The notes beneath the pieces are model-generated. The model saw only the letters and a list, made by a program, of their open reading frames with translations. It had not been told where the DNA came from and ran no database searches. A stretch of DNA of 58,975 nucleotides from the NCBI RefSeq assembly GCF_902501965.1, contig NZ_CABWID010000005.1:1-58975 (forward strand), written 5' to 3'. The position numbers and the translations under genes were made by a program. Source of the stretch: Collinsella sp. AK_207A. GTDB lineage: Bacteria; Actinomycetota; Coriobacteriia; Coriobacteriales; Coriobacteriaceae. Positions 1 to 8,127 of the stretch are shown piece after piece (the stretch's first letter is position 1; each line of letters starts with the position of its first letter).

Positions 1-280
1 CACTCAAAACTCGACTCTTGGTCACATCACTGCTGATACCTCTTGAATGGTATCTTCAATCTCCGTTCCTCGGCGAGGGCGTTCCCGCCCTTCGCCTCGC
101 AGTATCCGGTTCTGAAGGTTCCCGCCGTCCGGCCCCTCGCTCCCAGCTCGGCGCCGCGCGGCAGGGAGATATACTGCCACACGCCCCGGGCCCCGGGAAG
201 GGGCGGATCCGGTCTCCACGGTTTGCACACAAGTCGGCAACATGGCGCGGCCTCCCCCGTCCCCGTCCATGCACCATGTG
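1..280. other. Intergenic DNA, no gene recognised
   Basis: Open frames exist on both strands but none has family resemblance or a good ribosome binding site. A 6-bp hairpin (GATACC/GGTATC) at about 35-54 is the only small structure seen. The left edge of the window cuts this region, so a neighbouring gene or its leader may begin outside. Confidence 0.4.
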
Positions 281-317
281 CGCATAACAAAGCGGGGCAC
301 CCGTAGGGCACCCCGCT
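281..317 (-). terminator. Intrinsic terminator of infC-rpmI-rplT
   Basis: Read on the minus strand, a 7-bp GC stem (AGCGGGG with CCCCGCT) plus an inner CCC/GGG stem lies at 291-317. A short T-rich run (TTTGTT) follows at 285-290. It begins 31 bp past the rplT stop codon, so it most likely ends the ribosomal protein operon. Confidence 0.7.
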
Positions 318-347
318 CAGAATTCCTCATATATGAGATATGAGTCC

Positions 348-707
348 TTAGGCCTCCAGCGCCTTCTTGGCGATGGCAGCAAGCTCGTTGAAGGACTCGA
401 TGTCCTCGTAGGCCATCTGAGCCAGGACCTTGCGGTCGAGCTCGATGCCGGCGAGCTTCAGGCCGTGCATGAACTGGCTGTAGGAGATGTCGTTCATGCG
501 CGCAGCGGCGTTGATACGGGTGATCCAGAGGCTGCGGATCTCGCGCTTCTTGTTGCGACGATCGCGGTACTGGTACTGGAGCGAGTGCTGCACCTGCTCC
601 TTGGCGTACTTATAGGTTCGCGAGGCGGCACCGTAGTACCCCTTCGCGCGATTCATGACGGTGCGGCGCTTCTTCTTGGCGTTCACGGCGCGCTTGACTC
701 GTGCCAT
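348..707 (-). CDS. rplT: 50S ribosomal protein L20
   Basis: L20 is a primary binder of 23S rRNA needed early in large-subunit assembly. The 119-residue product is the normal size. It starts [16 protein letters not shown] and has the typical arginine- and lysine-rich N-terminal extension followed by the globular C-terminal RNA-binding domain. It is the last gene of infC-rpmI-rplT, the order conserved across bacteria, with GAGGAG upstream of the ATG. In other bacteria L20 or IF3 represses this operon through its leader; whether that holds here is inferred. Confidence 0.97.
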   Translation of the reverse strand: MARVKRAVNAKKKRRTVMNRAKGYYGAASRTYKYAKEQVQHSLQYQYRDRRNKKREIRSLWITRINAAARMNDISYSQFMHGLKLAGIELDRKVLAQMAYEDIESFNELAAIAKKALEA

Positions 708-752
708 TGCTGATCAACTCCTCGTTGTTGGAACTATCGGTAAACGGGCGGC

Positions 753-950
753 TTAGCGGCCAGCGAGACGGGCGTTGACGAGCTTCTTGTCAGCGCTGGA
801 AATCTCGGTCTCCTGACGGAAGTTGCGCTTGCGCTTCGTGGTCTTCTTGGTGAGGATGTGGCTCTTGAAGGCCTTGGCGCGCATGAGCTTACCGGTGCCG
901 GTGCGGCGGAAACGCTTCTTGGTGCCGCTGTGCGACTTCATCTTGGGCAT
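753..950 (-). CDS. rpmI: 50S ribosomal protein L35
   Basis: This small, very basic 65-residue protein begins MPKMKSHSGTKKRFRRT, the classic L35 N-terminus. It sits between infC and rplT, 24 bp after the infC stop. A strong GGAGAG Shine-Dalgarno lies 5 bases from the ATG. L35 is a late-assembling structural protein of the 50S subunit. Length and composition are normal for the family. Confidence 0.96.
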   Translation of the reverse strand: MPKMKSHSGTKKRFRRTGTGKLMRAKAFKSHILTKKTTKRKRNFRQETEISSADKKLVNARLAGR

Positions 951-974
951 GAAACTCTCCTTCGATTCCTGTAG

Positions 975-1544
975 TTACTTCTTCTTGCTATCGGTTTCAC
1001 CATCGGCGGCGTCTTCGTTGTCGAAGGCGCCCTTGATGGGAGCGAGAAGCATGAGCATGTTACGGCCCTCAAGCTTGGGCTGGCTCTCGACCGTAGCGTA
1101 GGGCTTGAGATCCTGTGCCAGACGCTCGAGCACGTTGAGGCCCTGCTCCGGGTGCGCCATCTCGCGACCGCGGAACATGATGGTGATCTTGACGCGCGCG
1201 CCCTTCTTGAGAAAACGCAGCACGTGGCCCTTCTTGGTCTCGTAGTCGCCCACATCGATCTTGGGGCGGAACTTCATTTCCTTGACCTCGACGCGGGACT
1301 GGTTCTTACGAGCCTGCTTGGCCTTCATAGCCTGCTGGTACTTGAACTTGCCGTAGTCCATGACCTTGCACACCGGCGGCTCTGCGTTGGGCGCGATCTC
1401 GACCAGGTCGAGTCCCTGGTCATCGGCGATACGCTGGGCATCGCGAATGTCGAAGAGACCGAGCTGGGATCCATCGACGCCGATCAGGCGGCACCGCTTC
1501 GCGGTGATCTCGTCATTGATACGGGTGTCATCAGACTTAGCTAT
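975..1544 (-). CDS. infC: Translation initiation factor IF-3 (AUA start)
   Basis: IF-3 binds the 30S subunit, keeps it apart from 50S and checks start-codon pairing. Conserved sequence (APNAEPPVCKVMDYGKF) continues upstream of the first GTG at 1373 through INDEITAKRCRLIGVDG. The frame therefore reaches an ATA codon at 1544-1542, which has GGAGG seven bases upstream. Starting there gives 189 residues, a normal IF-3 length with both the N-terminal domain and the C-terminal ribosome-binding domain. infC characteristically uses AUU, AUA or AUC starts, which IF-3 itself discriminates against for autoregulation. No ATG or GTG gives a full-length protein, so the ATA start is the best reading. Confidence 0.88.
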   Translation of the reverse strand: MAKSDDTRINDEITAKRCRLIGVDGSQLGLFDIRDAQRIADDQGLDLVEIAPNAEPPVCKVMDYGKFKYQQAMKAKQARKNQSRVEVKEMKFRPKIDVGDYETKKGHVLRFLKKGARVKITIMFRGREMAHPEQGLNVLERLAQDLKPYATVESQPKLEGRNMLMLLAPIKGAFDNEDAADGETDSKKK

Positions 1545-1760
1545 CTCGACTACCTCCTTCTTACCTGCCGAACGAATAAAACCCGGTGCCGCAAAGGCAA
1601 CCGGGTTTCACATCTCGAGGACAGGGCTCACGAAGCGTGAGACGTCAGTCTGAAATTGTGGAACCAGGTAGCTGCCTTATTGGCGCCACGAGGTGGGAAC
1701 CCGCGGGCTCCACTTCGCTTGCCGCTCCGGATAAACCGGAACAGCACTGCTGCATAATAG
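1545..1760 (-). promoter_or_regulatory. Structured 5' leader of infC-rpmI-rplT
   Basis: About 200 bases separate tRNA-Leu from infC. On the minus strand they hold several short hairpins, including TCACG/CGTGA at about 1630-1642, TCCGG/CCGGA at about 1724-1738 and the attenuator-like hairpin next to infC. A TATTAT box at about 1755-1760 could be a -10 element, but no good -35 was seen. This layout resembles autoregulated infC/L20 leaders of other bacteria; the regulator here is unknown. Confidence 0.45.
1578..1608 (-). terminator. Attenuator-like hairpin in the infC leader
   Basis: On the minus strand AAACCCGGT pairs with ACCGGGTTT around a short inner GCC/GGC stem, followed by TTTTATT. It ends 33 bases before the infC start. 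It looks like an intrinsic terminator placed to attenuate transcription into the operon. Confidence 0.6.
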
Positions 1761-1803
1761 CACGAAGCACGTGGCTCCACGCTATCGCCATGGGTTTTTG
1801 AGC

Positions 1804-1889
1804 TGGTGCCCGAGGTGAGATTCGAACTCACACGATGTCGCCATCGGAGGATTTTGAGTCCCCTGCGTCTGCCGTTCCGCCACTCGGGC
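1804..1889 (-). tRNA. tRNA-Leu (anticodon CAA)
   Basis: On the minus strand a 7-bp acceptor stem (GCCCGAG with CTCGGGC), a CTCAAAA anticodon loop giving CAA, a long variable arm and a GTTCGAATC T-loop make a complete class II tRNA. The CCA end is encoded (1804-1806). CAA reads the leucine codon UUG. Confidence 0.96.
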
Positions 1890-1951
1890 ACATATGCGCT
1901 CGGCCATGGTAACACAAAACGCCGCAGGTCCGCGCTGAAGACCAGCGCCGT

Positions 1952-3310
1952 CTACGCGCGGAAGAGGTAGCGGACGTCGTAGGGCGCGAGTTCCAAGCTG
2001 CCCGAGAGCTCCACGGTCTCCTGTCCCAGCAGATCGGTCAGCGCACCCGAGAGCTCGCCGGCGTAGAGCGTGCACGGCTCGGCCACCGCGTTGACCGCCA
2101 CGTAGACGGTCCCCTGTGCGGACGCGCGCTCGAAGAGCAGCTGCTTGTTCTGGATGACCACGTTGCGATATCCGCCGTGGCAGAGCGCATGGGCACCGGG
2201 CCCCTTGGTTCGGGCCTCGATGAGATGCTCGATGAATTCCGTGAGGCCACTCGGCTCCGGCTTCTCGAAGTCCGGGCGAAGTCCCCAGTCGCCGTCTGCC
2301 TTGCGGCCCTTCGCACCCCATTCGCTCCCGTAGTACAGGCAGGGCGCACCCGGCATGCCGAAGAGCACCCCGTAGGCGGGGCGGATGCACGAGGAATCGG
2401 TGAGGATGCTCGCCAAGCGCTCCACATCGTGGTTGTCGGCAAACGAGAGCAGGTGCCTGCCCTGGTAGATACACCAGGGATCGGAGCCGAACTGCCGGTG
2501 CAGCGAGTGCGCGATCTCGAACATGTTCTGGCTGTTGAAGCTCGAGTACAGGCCCTTGTAGCACTCGTAGTTGGTGCAGGAGTCGAGCATGTGGTCGTTC
2601 ACGAGCTGGTTGTAGTCCCCGTGGAGCGTCTCGCCGATGAGGGCGAAGCCGTCTGGGCGAGGACCGTCGGGCCGGTCGAGCTCGCGCGCAAGGTCATGCA
2701 GCCGGTTGAGGAAGCCGTAATCCAGGCTATAGGCCACATCGAGGCGAAGCCCGTCGATGCCGAACTCGCTCACCCAGAAGCGCACGGTGTCGAGCAGGTA
2801 GTCGGCGACGGCGGGGTTCTGGAGGTTGAGTTTCACGAGCTCGAAGTGCCCCTCCCAGCCCTCGTACCAAAAGCCGTCGCCGTAGGCGGAGTCCCCATCG
2901 AAATTGGTGATGAACCACTCGCGATACGCGCTCTCCCAACGGTGCTCCTGCAGGTCGCGAAACGCCCAGAAGCCTCGCCCTACATGGTTGAACACGGCAT
3001 CGAGCACCACACGGATCCCGTGGGCGTGAAGCTCGGAAACCACCCGGGCAAGGTCCCTGTTGCTACCCAGGCGCCGATCGATTGTGCGCAGGTCACTCGT
3101 ATCGTAGCCATGCGAATCGGACTCGAACACCGGGTTCAGGATGACCGCGCCGATGCCCAGCCCCTCGAGATAGCCCGCCCACTCGGCCACCTTGGCCAGC
3201 GGGGCCGGAGACGCAGGCTCCGAAGGCGCGTCCACGGAAGCGTTCTCGCGCGGACAGCCGCAGAAGCCAAGCGGATAGATTTGGTAGAAGGCAACGTCAT
3301 CGAGCCACAT
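1952..3310 (-). CDS. Alpha-amylase family glycosidase (GH13)
   Basis: This 452-residue protein is a GH13 alpha-glucan-active enzyme by its four conserved regions in order: I, VVLDAVFNHVG; II, GLRLDVA with the catalytic aspartate; III, IGE with the acid/base glutamate; IV, FADNHDVER with the transition-state aspartate. The start MWLDDVAFYQIYPLGF is the usual beginning of the catalytic barrel. There is no signal peptide, so it should be cytoplasmic and act on imported maltodextrins or stored glucan. It ends in a short beta domain. The exact specificity (amylase, neopullulanase or glucosidase) cannot be read from sequence. Confidence 0.9.
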   Translation of the reverse strand: MWLDDVAFYQIYPLGFCGCPRENASVDAPSEPASPAPLAKVAEWAGYLEGLGIGAVILNPVFESDSHGYDTSDLRTIDRRLGSNRDLARVVSELHAHGIRVVLDAVFNHVGRGFWAFRDLQEHRWESAYREWFITNFDGDSAYGDGFWYEGWEGHFELVKLNLQNPAVADYLLDTVRFWVSEFGIDGLRLDVAYSLDYGFLNRLHDLARELDRPDGPRPDGFALIGETLHGDYNQLVNDHMLDSCTNYECYKGLYSSFNSQNMFEIAHSLHRQFGSDPWCIYQGRHLLSFADNHDVERLASILTDSSCIRPAYGVLFGMPGAPCLYYGSEWGAKGRKADGDWGLRPDFEKPEPSGLTEFIEHLIEARTKGPGAHALCHGGYRNVVIQNKQLLFERASAQGTVYVAVNAVAEPCTLYAGELSGALTDLLGQETVELSGSLELAPYDVRYLFRA

Positions 3311-3325
3311 AGAGGTGCCTCCAAG

Positions 3326-3733
3326 CTAGAACGTGACCGCGCGAGGCTCACTGGCGAAGGAGTAGAACGTCGCCGTGGCGTTCGTCAACGCCAACACGGT
3401 GCAGTTCCCGTCGTCCGCAGCGTACATATCCTTGAGCTCGGGATAGTCGTCAAGCAATGCCTGGCGCGCCTGCAGGCGGTCATCCTCAACGGCGTCCGCT
3501 TCAATGCGCAGCCAACCGCCTTCGGCATCCATGGCGCACATCGCCACACGCGGATGAGCCGCCATCTGCTTGAAAACGCTCTTGCTGCGCCCCGTCTCGA
3601 TATAGAGCTTGCCATCGAAGAGCGTCGCCGTACCGAATGGCCGCACCTGAGGGTTGCCCTCCTCGTCGACCGTTGCCAAGAAGTACGTCGGGTTCTTCTT
3701 GAGATATGCCAGGACTTCTTCGATCGCGCTCAT
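3326..3733 (-). CDS. Pyridoxamine 5'-phosphate oxidase-like split-barrel protein
   Basis: This 135-residue protein has a flavin-reductase/PNPOx-like split beta-barrel pattern: FLATVDEEGNPQVRPFG, then GKLYIETGRSKSVFKQM and VAMCAM. Proteins of this group bind FMN or F420 and act as small oxidoreductases or flavin carriers; the substrate is unknown. The start at 3733 has AAAGGAG six bases upstream. Frame upstream of that ATG is open but lacks a better start. It lies 15 bp before the amylase gene and may share its transcript. Confidence 0.8.
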   Translation of the reverse strand: MSAIEEVLAYLKKNPTYFLATVDEEGNPQVRPFGTATLFDGKLYIETGRSKSVFKQMAAHPRVAMCAMDAEGGWLRIEADAVEDDRLQARQALLDDYPELKDMYAADDGNCTVLALTNATATFYSFASEPRAVTF

Positions 3734-3796
3734 CGATGCTCCTTTGTCTCGTAATGCGCAGGCGATGGAGATCCGCCCTGTCACCTGCACAGAAAC

Positions 3797-4828
3797 CTAG
3801 ATGCGCTCCGCCATCTCGAGCACGAGCTGCTCGGTCTTGTCCCAACCCAGGCAAGCGTCGGTGATGGACTTGCCGTAGACGCCGCCATCCACCGGCTGGT
3901 TGCCGTCCTCCAGGTAAGACTCGATCATGAAGCCCTTGACCAACTTGTTGATGGAGGCGCTGCGACGGCAGGAGTCCGCGACCTCCTTGCAGATGCGCAG
4001 CTGCTCGAGCGGGCGCTTGCCCGAGTTGTCGTGGTTGCAGTCGATCACGGCCGCGGGGTTCACGAGGTCGGCCGCCTCGTAGCGCGCAGCCAGGCGCTCG
4101 AGGTACTCGTAGTGGTAGTTAGGGTAGTTGATGCCGTCGAGGCCCTGGTAGCCGCGCAGCACGGCGTGCGCGAGCGGATTGCCCGTGGTCTCCACCTCCC
4201 AGTTGCGGAAAATGAAGGTCTGCGGGGCCTGCGCGGCGTAGATGGAGTTGAGCATGACGGCCGTGGAGCCACCCGTGGGGTTCTTCATGCCCACCGGGCA
4301 CGGGATGCCGGAGGCCACCAGACGATGCTCTTGGTTCTCGACGGAGCGCGCACCCACGGCGATGTAGGAGAGCAGGTCGATCAGGTACTGGTAGTTGCTG
4401 GGATAAAGCATCTCGTCGGCGGTGAACATACCCGTCTCCTCCACCACGCGCAGGTGCATGTGGCGGATGGCCTTGACGCCCTCGAGCAGGTCGGGCGCCG
4501 CCTCGGGATCGGGGTTGTGGAGCAGGCCCTTGTAACCCGTGCCGCGGGTGCGGGGCTTATTGGTGTAGACGCGGGGGATGATGATGAACTTGTCCACCAC
4601 GCGCTCGGAGAGCTTGGCCAGGCGGTGCATGTAGTCGAGCACCGAGTCCTCGCGGTCGGCCGAGCACGGGCCGATGATGAGCAGGCGACGCTCGGGGTCG
4701 GCTCCGGTCAGAACGTCCGCGACCTTGGCGTCGAAGGCGGGCTTGCGCGCGGCGGACTCCACTGAAAGCGGCATCTCCTCGCGAATCTCCTTGGGGATGG
4801 GCAGGCGGCGCTTGAATTCCATGGACAT
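3797..4828 (-). CDS. aroG: 3-deoxy-7-phosphoheptulonate synthase (class I DAHP synthase)
   Basis: DAHP synthase condenses phosphoenolpyruvate and erythrose 4-phosphate in the first step of the shikimate pathway. The 343-residue product carries the class I signatures IGPCSADRED, PRVYTNKPRTRGTGYKG and, near the C-terminus, DCNHDNSGKRP. Metal-binding cysteine and histidine residues appear intact. The start MSMEFKRRLP was chosen for the GGAGG seven bases upstream. It stands alone with its own promoter. The isozyme type (Phe-, Tyr- or Trp-sensitive) cannot be told with confidence. Confidence 0.93.
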   Translation of the reverse strand: MSMEFKRRLPIPKEIREEMPLSVESAARKPAFDAKVADVLTGADPERRLLIIGPCSADREDSVLDYMHRLAKLSERVVDKFIIIPRVYTNKPRTRGTGYKGLLHNPDPEAAPDLLEGVKAIRHMHLRVVEETGMFTADEMLYPSNYQYLIDLLSYIAVGARSVENQEHRLVASGIPCPVGMKNPTGGSTAVMLNSIYAAQAPQTFIFRNWEVETTGNPLAHAVLRGYQGLDGINYPNYHYEYLERLAARYEAADLVNPAAVIDCNHDNSGKRPLEQLRICKEVADSCRRSASINKLVKGFMIESYLEDGNQPVDGGVYGKSITDACLGWDKTEQLVLEMAERI

Positions 4829-4891
4829 GGCAGATCCTCCGTGCAACGGGATGGCAAGAATCGAGTCGGCGCGTCAGGCCGAACGCTCGCC

Positions 4892-4921
4892 ATTATCGCG
4901 CGAACCGCGGTCACTGCACAA
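4892..4921 (-). promoter_or_regulatory. Probable promoter of the DAHP synthase gene
   Basis: On the minus strand TTGTGC (4916-4921) and GATAAT (4892-4897) are separated by 18 bases. This resembles a housekeeping sigma-70-type promoter, about 64 bases upstream of the aroG start. No tryptophan- or tyrosine-type operator was recognised. Confidence 0.6.
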
Positions 4922-4971
4922 GAGTAAAGCGGGGATTCCGGCAGTCATTGGCACCCTGCCGTGGTTTTCGG

Positions 4972-5655
4972 CTATCCCTGCATGAAGGGGTTCGTGGCGA
5001 TCTCCCTGGCCATAGTCGTGGTCGGGCCGTGCCCGATCAGACAGAGCGTGTCGGCGGGCATGAGCCGCGCCATCTTGGCGAGGCTTTTGAGGATGGTCGC
5101 CTCGTCACCACCCGGAAGATCGGTGCGACCGTGGCTTCCGGGAAAGAGGGTGTCGCCTACGAACGCGACGTTCCCGCCGGTCGTCGCCGCAAAGTAGACC
5201 ATGCCACCCCGCGTATGGCCGGGCACCGAGAACGCTTGCAGGCGGGCGTCCCCCACTTCGATCACGTCGCCCTCGTTCAGCAGGCGGTCCGGCTCGCCGG
5301 GATCGGGCGTGTCGATATCCCAGCTTCGCAGCTGTTTCTGGATGGATTCACCCACCGTCTCGACATCGCCCACCGGCAACAGATAGGGAACCTGCTCCCC
5401 CAGCACGCGGCGGAGTCCCGCCACGCCGCCTAGATGATCCGCATGGCCGTGGGTGCAGAGCAACGCCACCACGCGGACGCCGGGATGCTTGAGCGCGAAT
5501 TGCCGCGCGAGCTCGACCCCGTCCCACGCCGGATCGATGATCACGGCCTCGTCACCCGAGACGGCAAAGTAGGTGTTGGTCGTGATGGGACCGTTCGTCA
5601 CGCAGTCGATGGCGAGCGTGCCGCGAGGCGTGAGGTCGAGCGTGAAATCGGACAT
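4972..5655 (-). CDS. MBL-fold metallo-hydrolase (glyoxalase II-like)
   Basis: This 227-residue protein has the metallo-beta-lactamase metal motif THGHADHLGG and downstream ligands VPGHTRGG and DTLFPGSHGRTD. That pattern fits the glyoxalase II-like group of thioester hydrolases. Substrates in this group include S-lactoylglutathione-like thioesters and persulfides, but none can be assigned here. The ATG at 5655 has GGAGGAGC upstream. It lies downstream of rel and may be cotranscribed with it. Confidence 0.88.
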   Translation of the reverse strand: MSDFTLDLTPRGTLAIDCVTNGPITTNTYFAVSGDEAVIIDPAWDGVELARQFALKHPGVRVVALLCTHGHADHLGGVAGLRRVLGEQVPYLLPVGDVETVGESIQKQLRSWDIDTPDPGEPDRLLNEGDVIEVGDARLQAFSVPGHTRGGMVYFAATTGGNVAFVGDTLFPGSHGRTDLPGGDEATILKSLAKMARLMPADTLCLIGHGPTTTMAREIATNPFMQG

Positions 5656-5706
5656 GGGAAGAGCTCCTCCGGAACCGGTGACGAATGATGGGCGCGATCG
5701 CGGGCG

Positions 5707-8121
5707 CTACCGCTGCTTCAACTGCTTGGCGCCCTCGCCCGGCATGATGCGGCGGGCGTCGTAGACGCTTTCCACGCGGCTGATGTTCGCGAGCAGCGGG
5801 TCCAGGCCGCTGGCATCTGAGATCTCGACCAGGAAGCGCAGCGTGGCGATGCCCTCGCGATTAGTTGCGGTGGCGGCGGAGAGAATGTTGCCGCCCGCCT
5901 CGCCAATGGCGATGGTAACGTCCTTCAGGAGCCCCATGCGGTCCAGGCACTCGACCACGATTTCTACCTGGAAGAGCGCGTCGGCCGAGCCGTCCCACTC
6001 GACCTCGATCATGCGCTCCGGATGCGCCATCAGGCCCTTCACGTTAGGGCAGTTGGCCCGGTGCACGGACACCCCGCGCCCGCGCGTGACGAAGCCCACG
6101 ATGTCATCGCCCGCAACGGGGTTGCAGCAGTGCGCCAGGCGCACGAGCATCTCGACGTCGCCGCCCTTGACCAGCACGCCGGAGCTGCCGTGGCGGCGCT
6201 TCTCGTCCTTGCCCTGACCGCGCCGGCCGCTGCCGCGCACCTGAGCGCGCGCCTCGGCGACCACCTGCTCGGCCGTCTGCTCGGTGCGCGCCTCCTCGAG
6301 CTTGGGCTCGAGGATCGCCTCCACCTTGTTGCCGATGGCGCGCACCGCCTGCTTGCCCGCGCCGATAGCCGCGAACAGGTCTTCCAAGTGCCGGTAGTTC
6401 AGGCGCTCCACCACCTGGTTGAGCGCGCGCGTGGTGCGCTGCGTGGAGATGCCGAAGCCGCGCTTGCGCAGGTCCTTGGCGAGCATCTCGCGCCCCGCCG
6501 TGGCATCGTCGTCCTTGGTGGCCGCGGCGAAATAGCGGCGGATCTTGGCCCGGGCGCCCGGCGTCCGCACGATGGCGAGCCAGTCGCGCGAGGGCTTGGA
6601 GGCCTTGTTGGTGAGGATCTCCACGCGATCGCCCATGGCGAGCTCGTGCGAGAGCGGGGCCACGACGCCGTTCACCTTGGCGCCCACGCAATGGTTGCCC
6701 ACCTCGGTGTGCACCGCGTAGGCAAAATCCAACGGCGTGGAGCCGGAGCGCAGGCTCATGACCTCGCCCTTGGGTGTGAAGACAAAGATCTCCTGATCGA
6801 AGAGGTCGGCCTTGAGCGAGTGGAGGAACTCCTTGGGGTCGCCCATGTCGTCGGACACGGCCCAGTCGAGCGAACGCTTGAGCCAGTTGATCTGGTCGTC
6901 CAGACGCTGGGCCTCGTTGGACTTGGTGGCCGTGGAACCACCGGAGCTCTTGTAGAGCCAGTGGGCCGCGATGCCGTACTCAGCCTGCTCGTGCATCTCG
7001 TAGGTGCGAATCTGAATCTCGAGCGGGCGTGCCGTGGGGCCGATCACCGTGGTGTGCAAGCTCTGGTAGTTGTTGAACTTGGGCGTGGCGATGTAATCCT
7101 TGAAGCGGCCCGGCATGGGGTGCCAGAGCGAGTGGACGGCGCCGAGCGCGGAATAGCAATCGCTCACGGTGTCGACGATGACGCGCAGCGCCACGAGGTC
7201 GTAGATCTCGGAGAACTCCTTGCCCTTGCGCTTCATCTTCTGGTAGATGGACCAGTAGTGCTTGGAGCGCCCACTGATCTGGTAGTGCGAGAGCCCCGCG
7301 CCCTTTAGCTCGTCGTCCAGCGTCTTGATGGTCTCGGCCAAAAAGCGCTCGCGTGCCTCGCGGCTCTCGGACACCATGCGGGCGATGCGCTGGTAGGCCT
7401 CGGGCTCCAAGTAGAAGAAGGAGAGGTCCTCGAGCTCCCATTTGATGCTCGAGATACCCAGGCGCTCGGCCAAGGGGGCGTAGACGTCCATGGTCTCGCG
7501 GGCCTTGAAGATGCGACGGTCCTCGCGCAGCGCCGCGAGGGTGCGCATGTTGTGCAGGCGGTCGGCAAGCTTCACGATGATCACGCGGATGTCGCGGCTC
7601 ATGGCGAGAAACATCTTGCGCAGGTTGAGCGCCTGCTTCTCGTCCATGCTATCGACCTCGATGTTGGTGAGTTTGGTCACACCGTCCACGAGCTCGGCCA
7701 CGGTGTCGCCAAAGAGCCCCGCCACGTCGGAAAGCGAGGTCTCCGTGTCCTCAACTGTGTCGTGCAGGAGCGCGGCGCACACCACGTCGCAGTCCATCTT
7801 GAGCTCGGCCAGAATGATGGCGACCTCGACGGGATGGTTGATGTACATCTCGCCGGAGCGGCGCTTCTGGTCGGAATGCTTCTCCGCGGCGAAGCAGTAC
7901 GCCCGCTCCACCTTGGCGTAATCCTCACCGTCCATGTACTTGAGGCACAGGCTGCGCAGCTTGTCCCAGTTGTCGGCGCAGATCTCGGGCGGCAGGTCGT
8001 CGGCGGAGGGATAGTGGACCATCTGGTCCGTGCGACGCAAGGGGACTTCCTGGTCCACGTACTTGTGTCCCGGGCCCGCGGCACCGGTCTTCGATGCGTT
8101 CGATGCAGCGTCCATGGCCAT
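5707..8121 (-). CDS. rel: Bifunctional (p)ppGpp synthetase/hydrolase Rel
   Basis: This 804-residue protein makes and degrades the stringent-response alarmone (p)ppGpp. The order is: N-terminal HD hydrolase domain with intact LLHDTVEDT; synthetase domain with GRFKDYIATPK and NYQSLHTTV; TGS domain (EIFVFTPKGEVMSLRSG); a conserved cysteine segment (AHCCNPVAGDDI); and a C-terminal ACT domain. The RFKD form of the synthetase motif and the intact HD pair are typical of bifunctional Rel enzymes rather than monofunctional RelA. It begins six bases after the RecJ-helicase stop, so the two are probably one transcript. Confidence 0.95.
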   Translation of the reverse strand: MAMDAASNASKTGAAGPGHKYVDQEVPLRRTDQMVHYPSADDLPPEICADNWDKLRSLCLKYMDGEDYAKVERAYCFAAEKHSDQKRRSGEMYINHPVEVAIILAELKMDCDVVCAALLHDTVEDTETSLSDVAGLFGDTVAELVDGVTKLTNIEVDSMDEKQALNLRKMFLAMSRDIRVIIVKLADRLHNMRTLAALREDRRIFKARETMDVYAPLAERLGISSIKWELEDLSFFYLEPEAYQRIARMVSESREARERFLAETIKTLDDELKGAGLSHYQISGRSKHYWSIYQKMKRKGKEFSEIYDLVALRVIVDTVSDCYSALGAVHSLWHPMPGRFKDYIATPKFNNYQSLHTTVIGPTARPLEIQIRTYEMHEQAEYGIAAHWLYKSSGGSTATKSNEAQRLDDQINWLKRSLDWAVSDDMGDPKEFLHSLKADLFDQEIFVFTPKGEVMSLRSGSTPLDFAYAVHTEVGNHCVGAKVNGVVAPLSHELAMGDRVEILTNKASKPSRDWLAIVRTPGARAKIRRYFAAATKDDDATAGREMLAKDLRKRGFGISTQRTTRALNQVVERLNYRHLEDLFAAIGAGKQAVRAIGNKVEAILEPKLEEARTEQTAEQVVAEARAQVRGSGRRGQGKDEKRRHGSSGVLVKGGDVEMLVRLAHCCNPVAGDDIVGFVTRGRGVSVHRANCPNVKGLMAHPERMIEVEWDGSADALFQVEIVVECLDRMGLLKDVTIAIGEAGGNILSAATATNREGIATLRFLVEISDASGLDPLLANISRVESVYDARRIMPGEGAKQLKQR

Positions 8122-8127
8122 CTCCTC

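Noticed and set aside
2177-3754. 525-codon open frame on the plus strand
   Set aside because: It runs opposite the alpha-amylase and split-barrel genes and has no motifs. It is a shadow of those genes.
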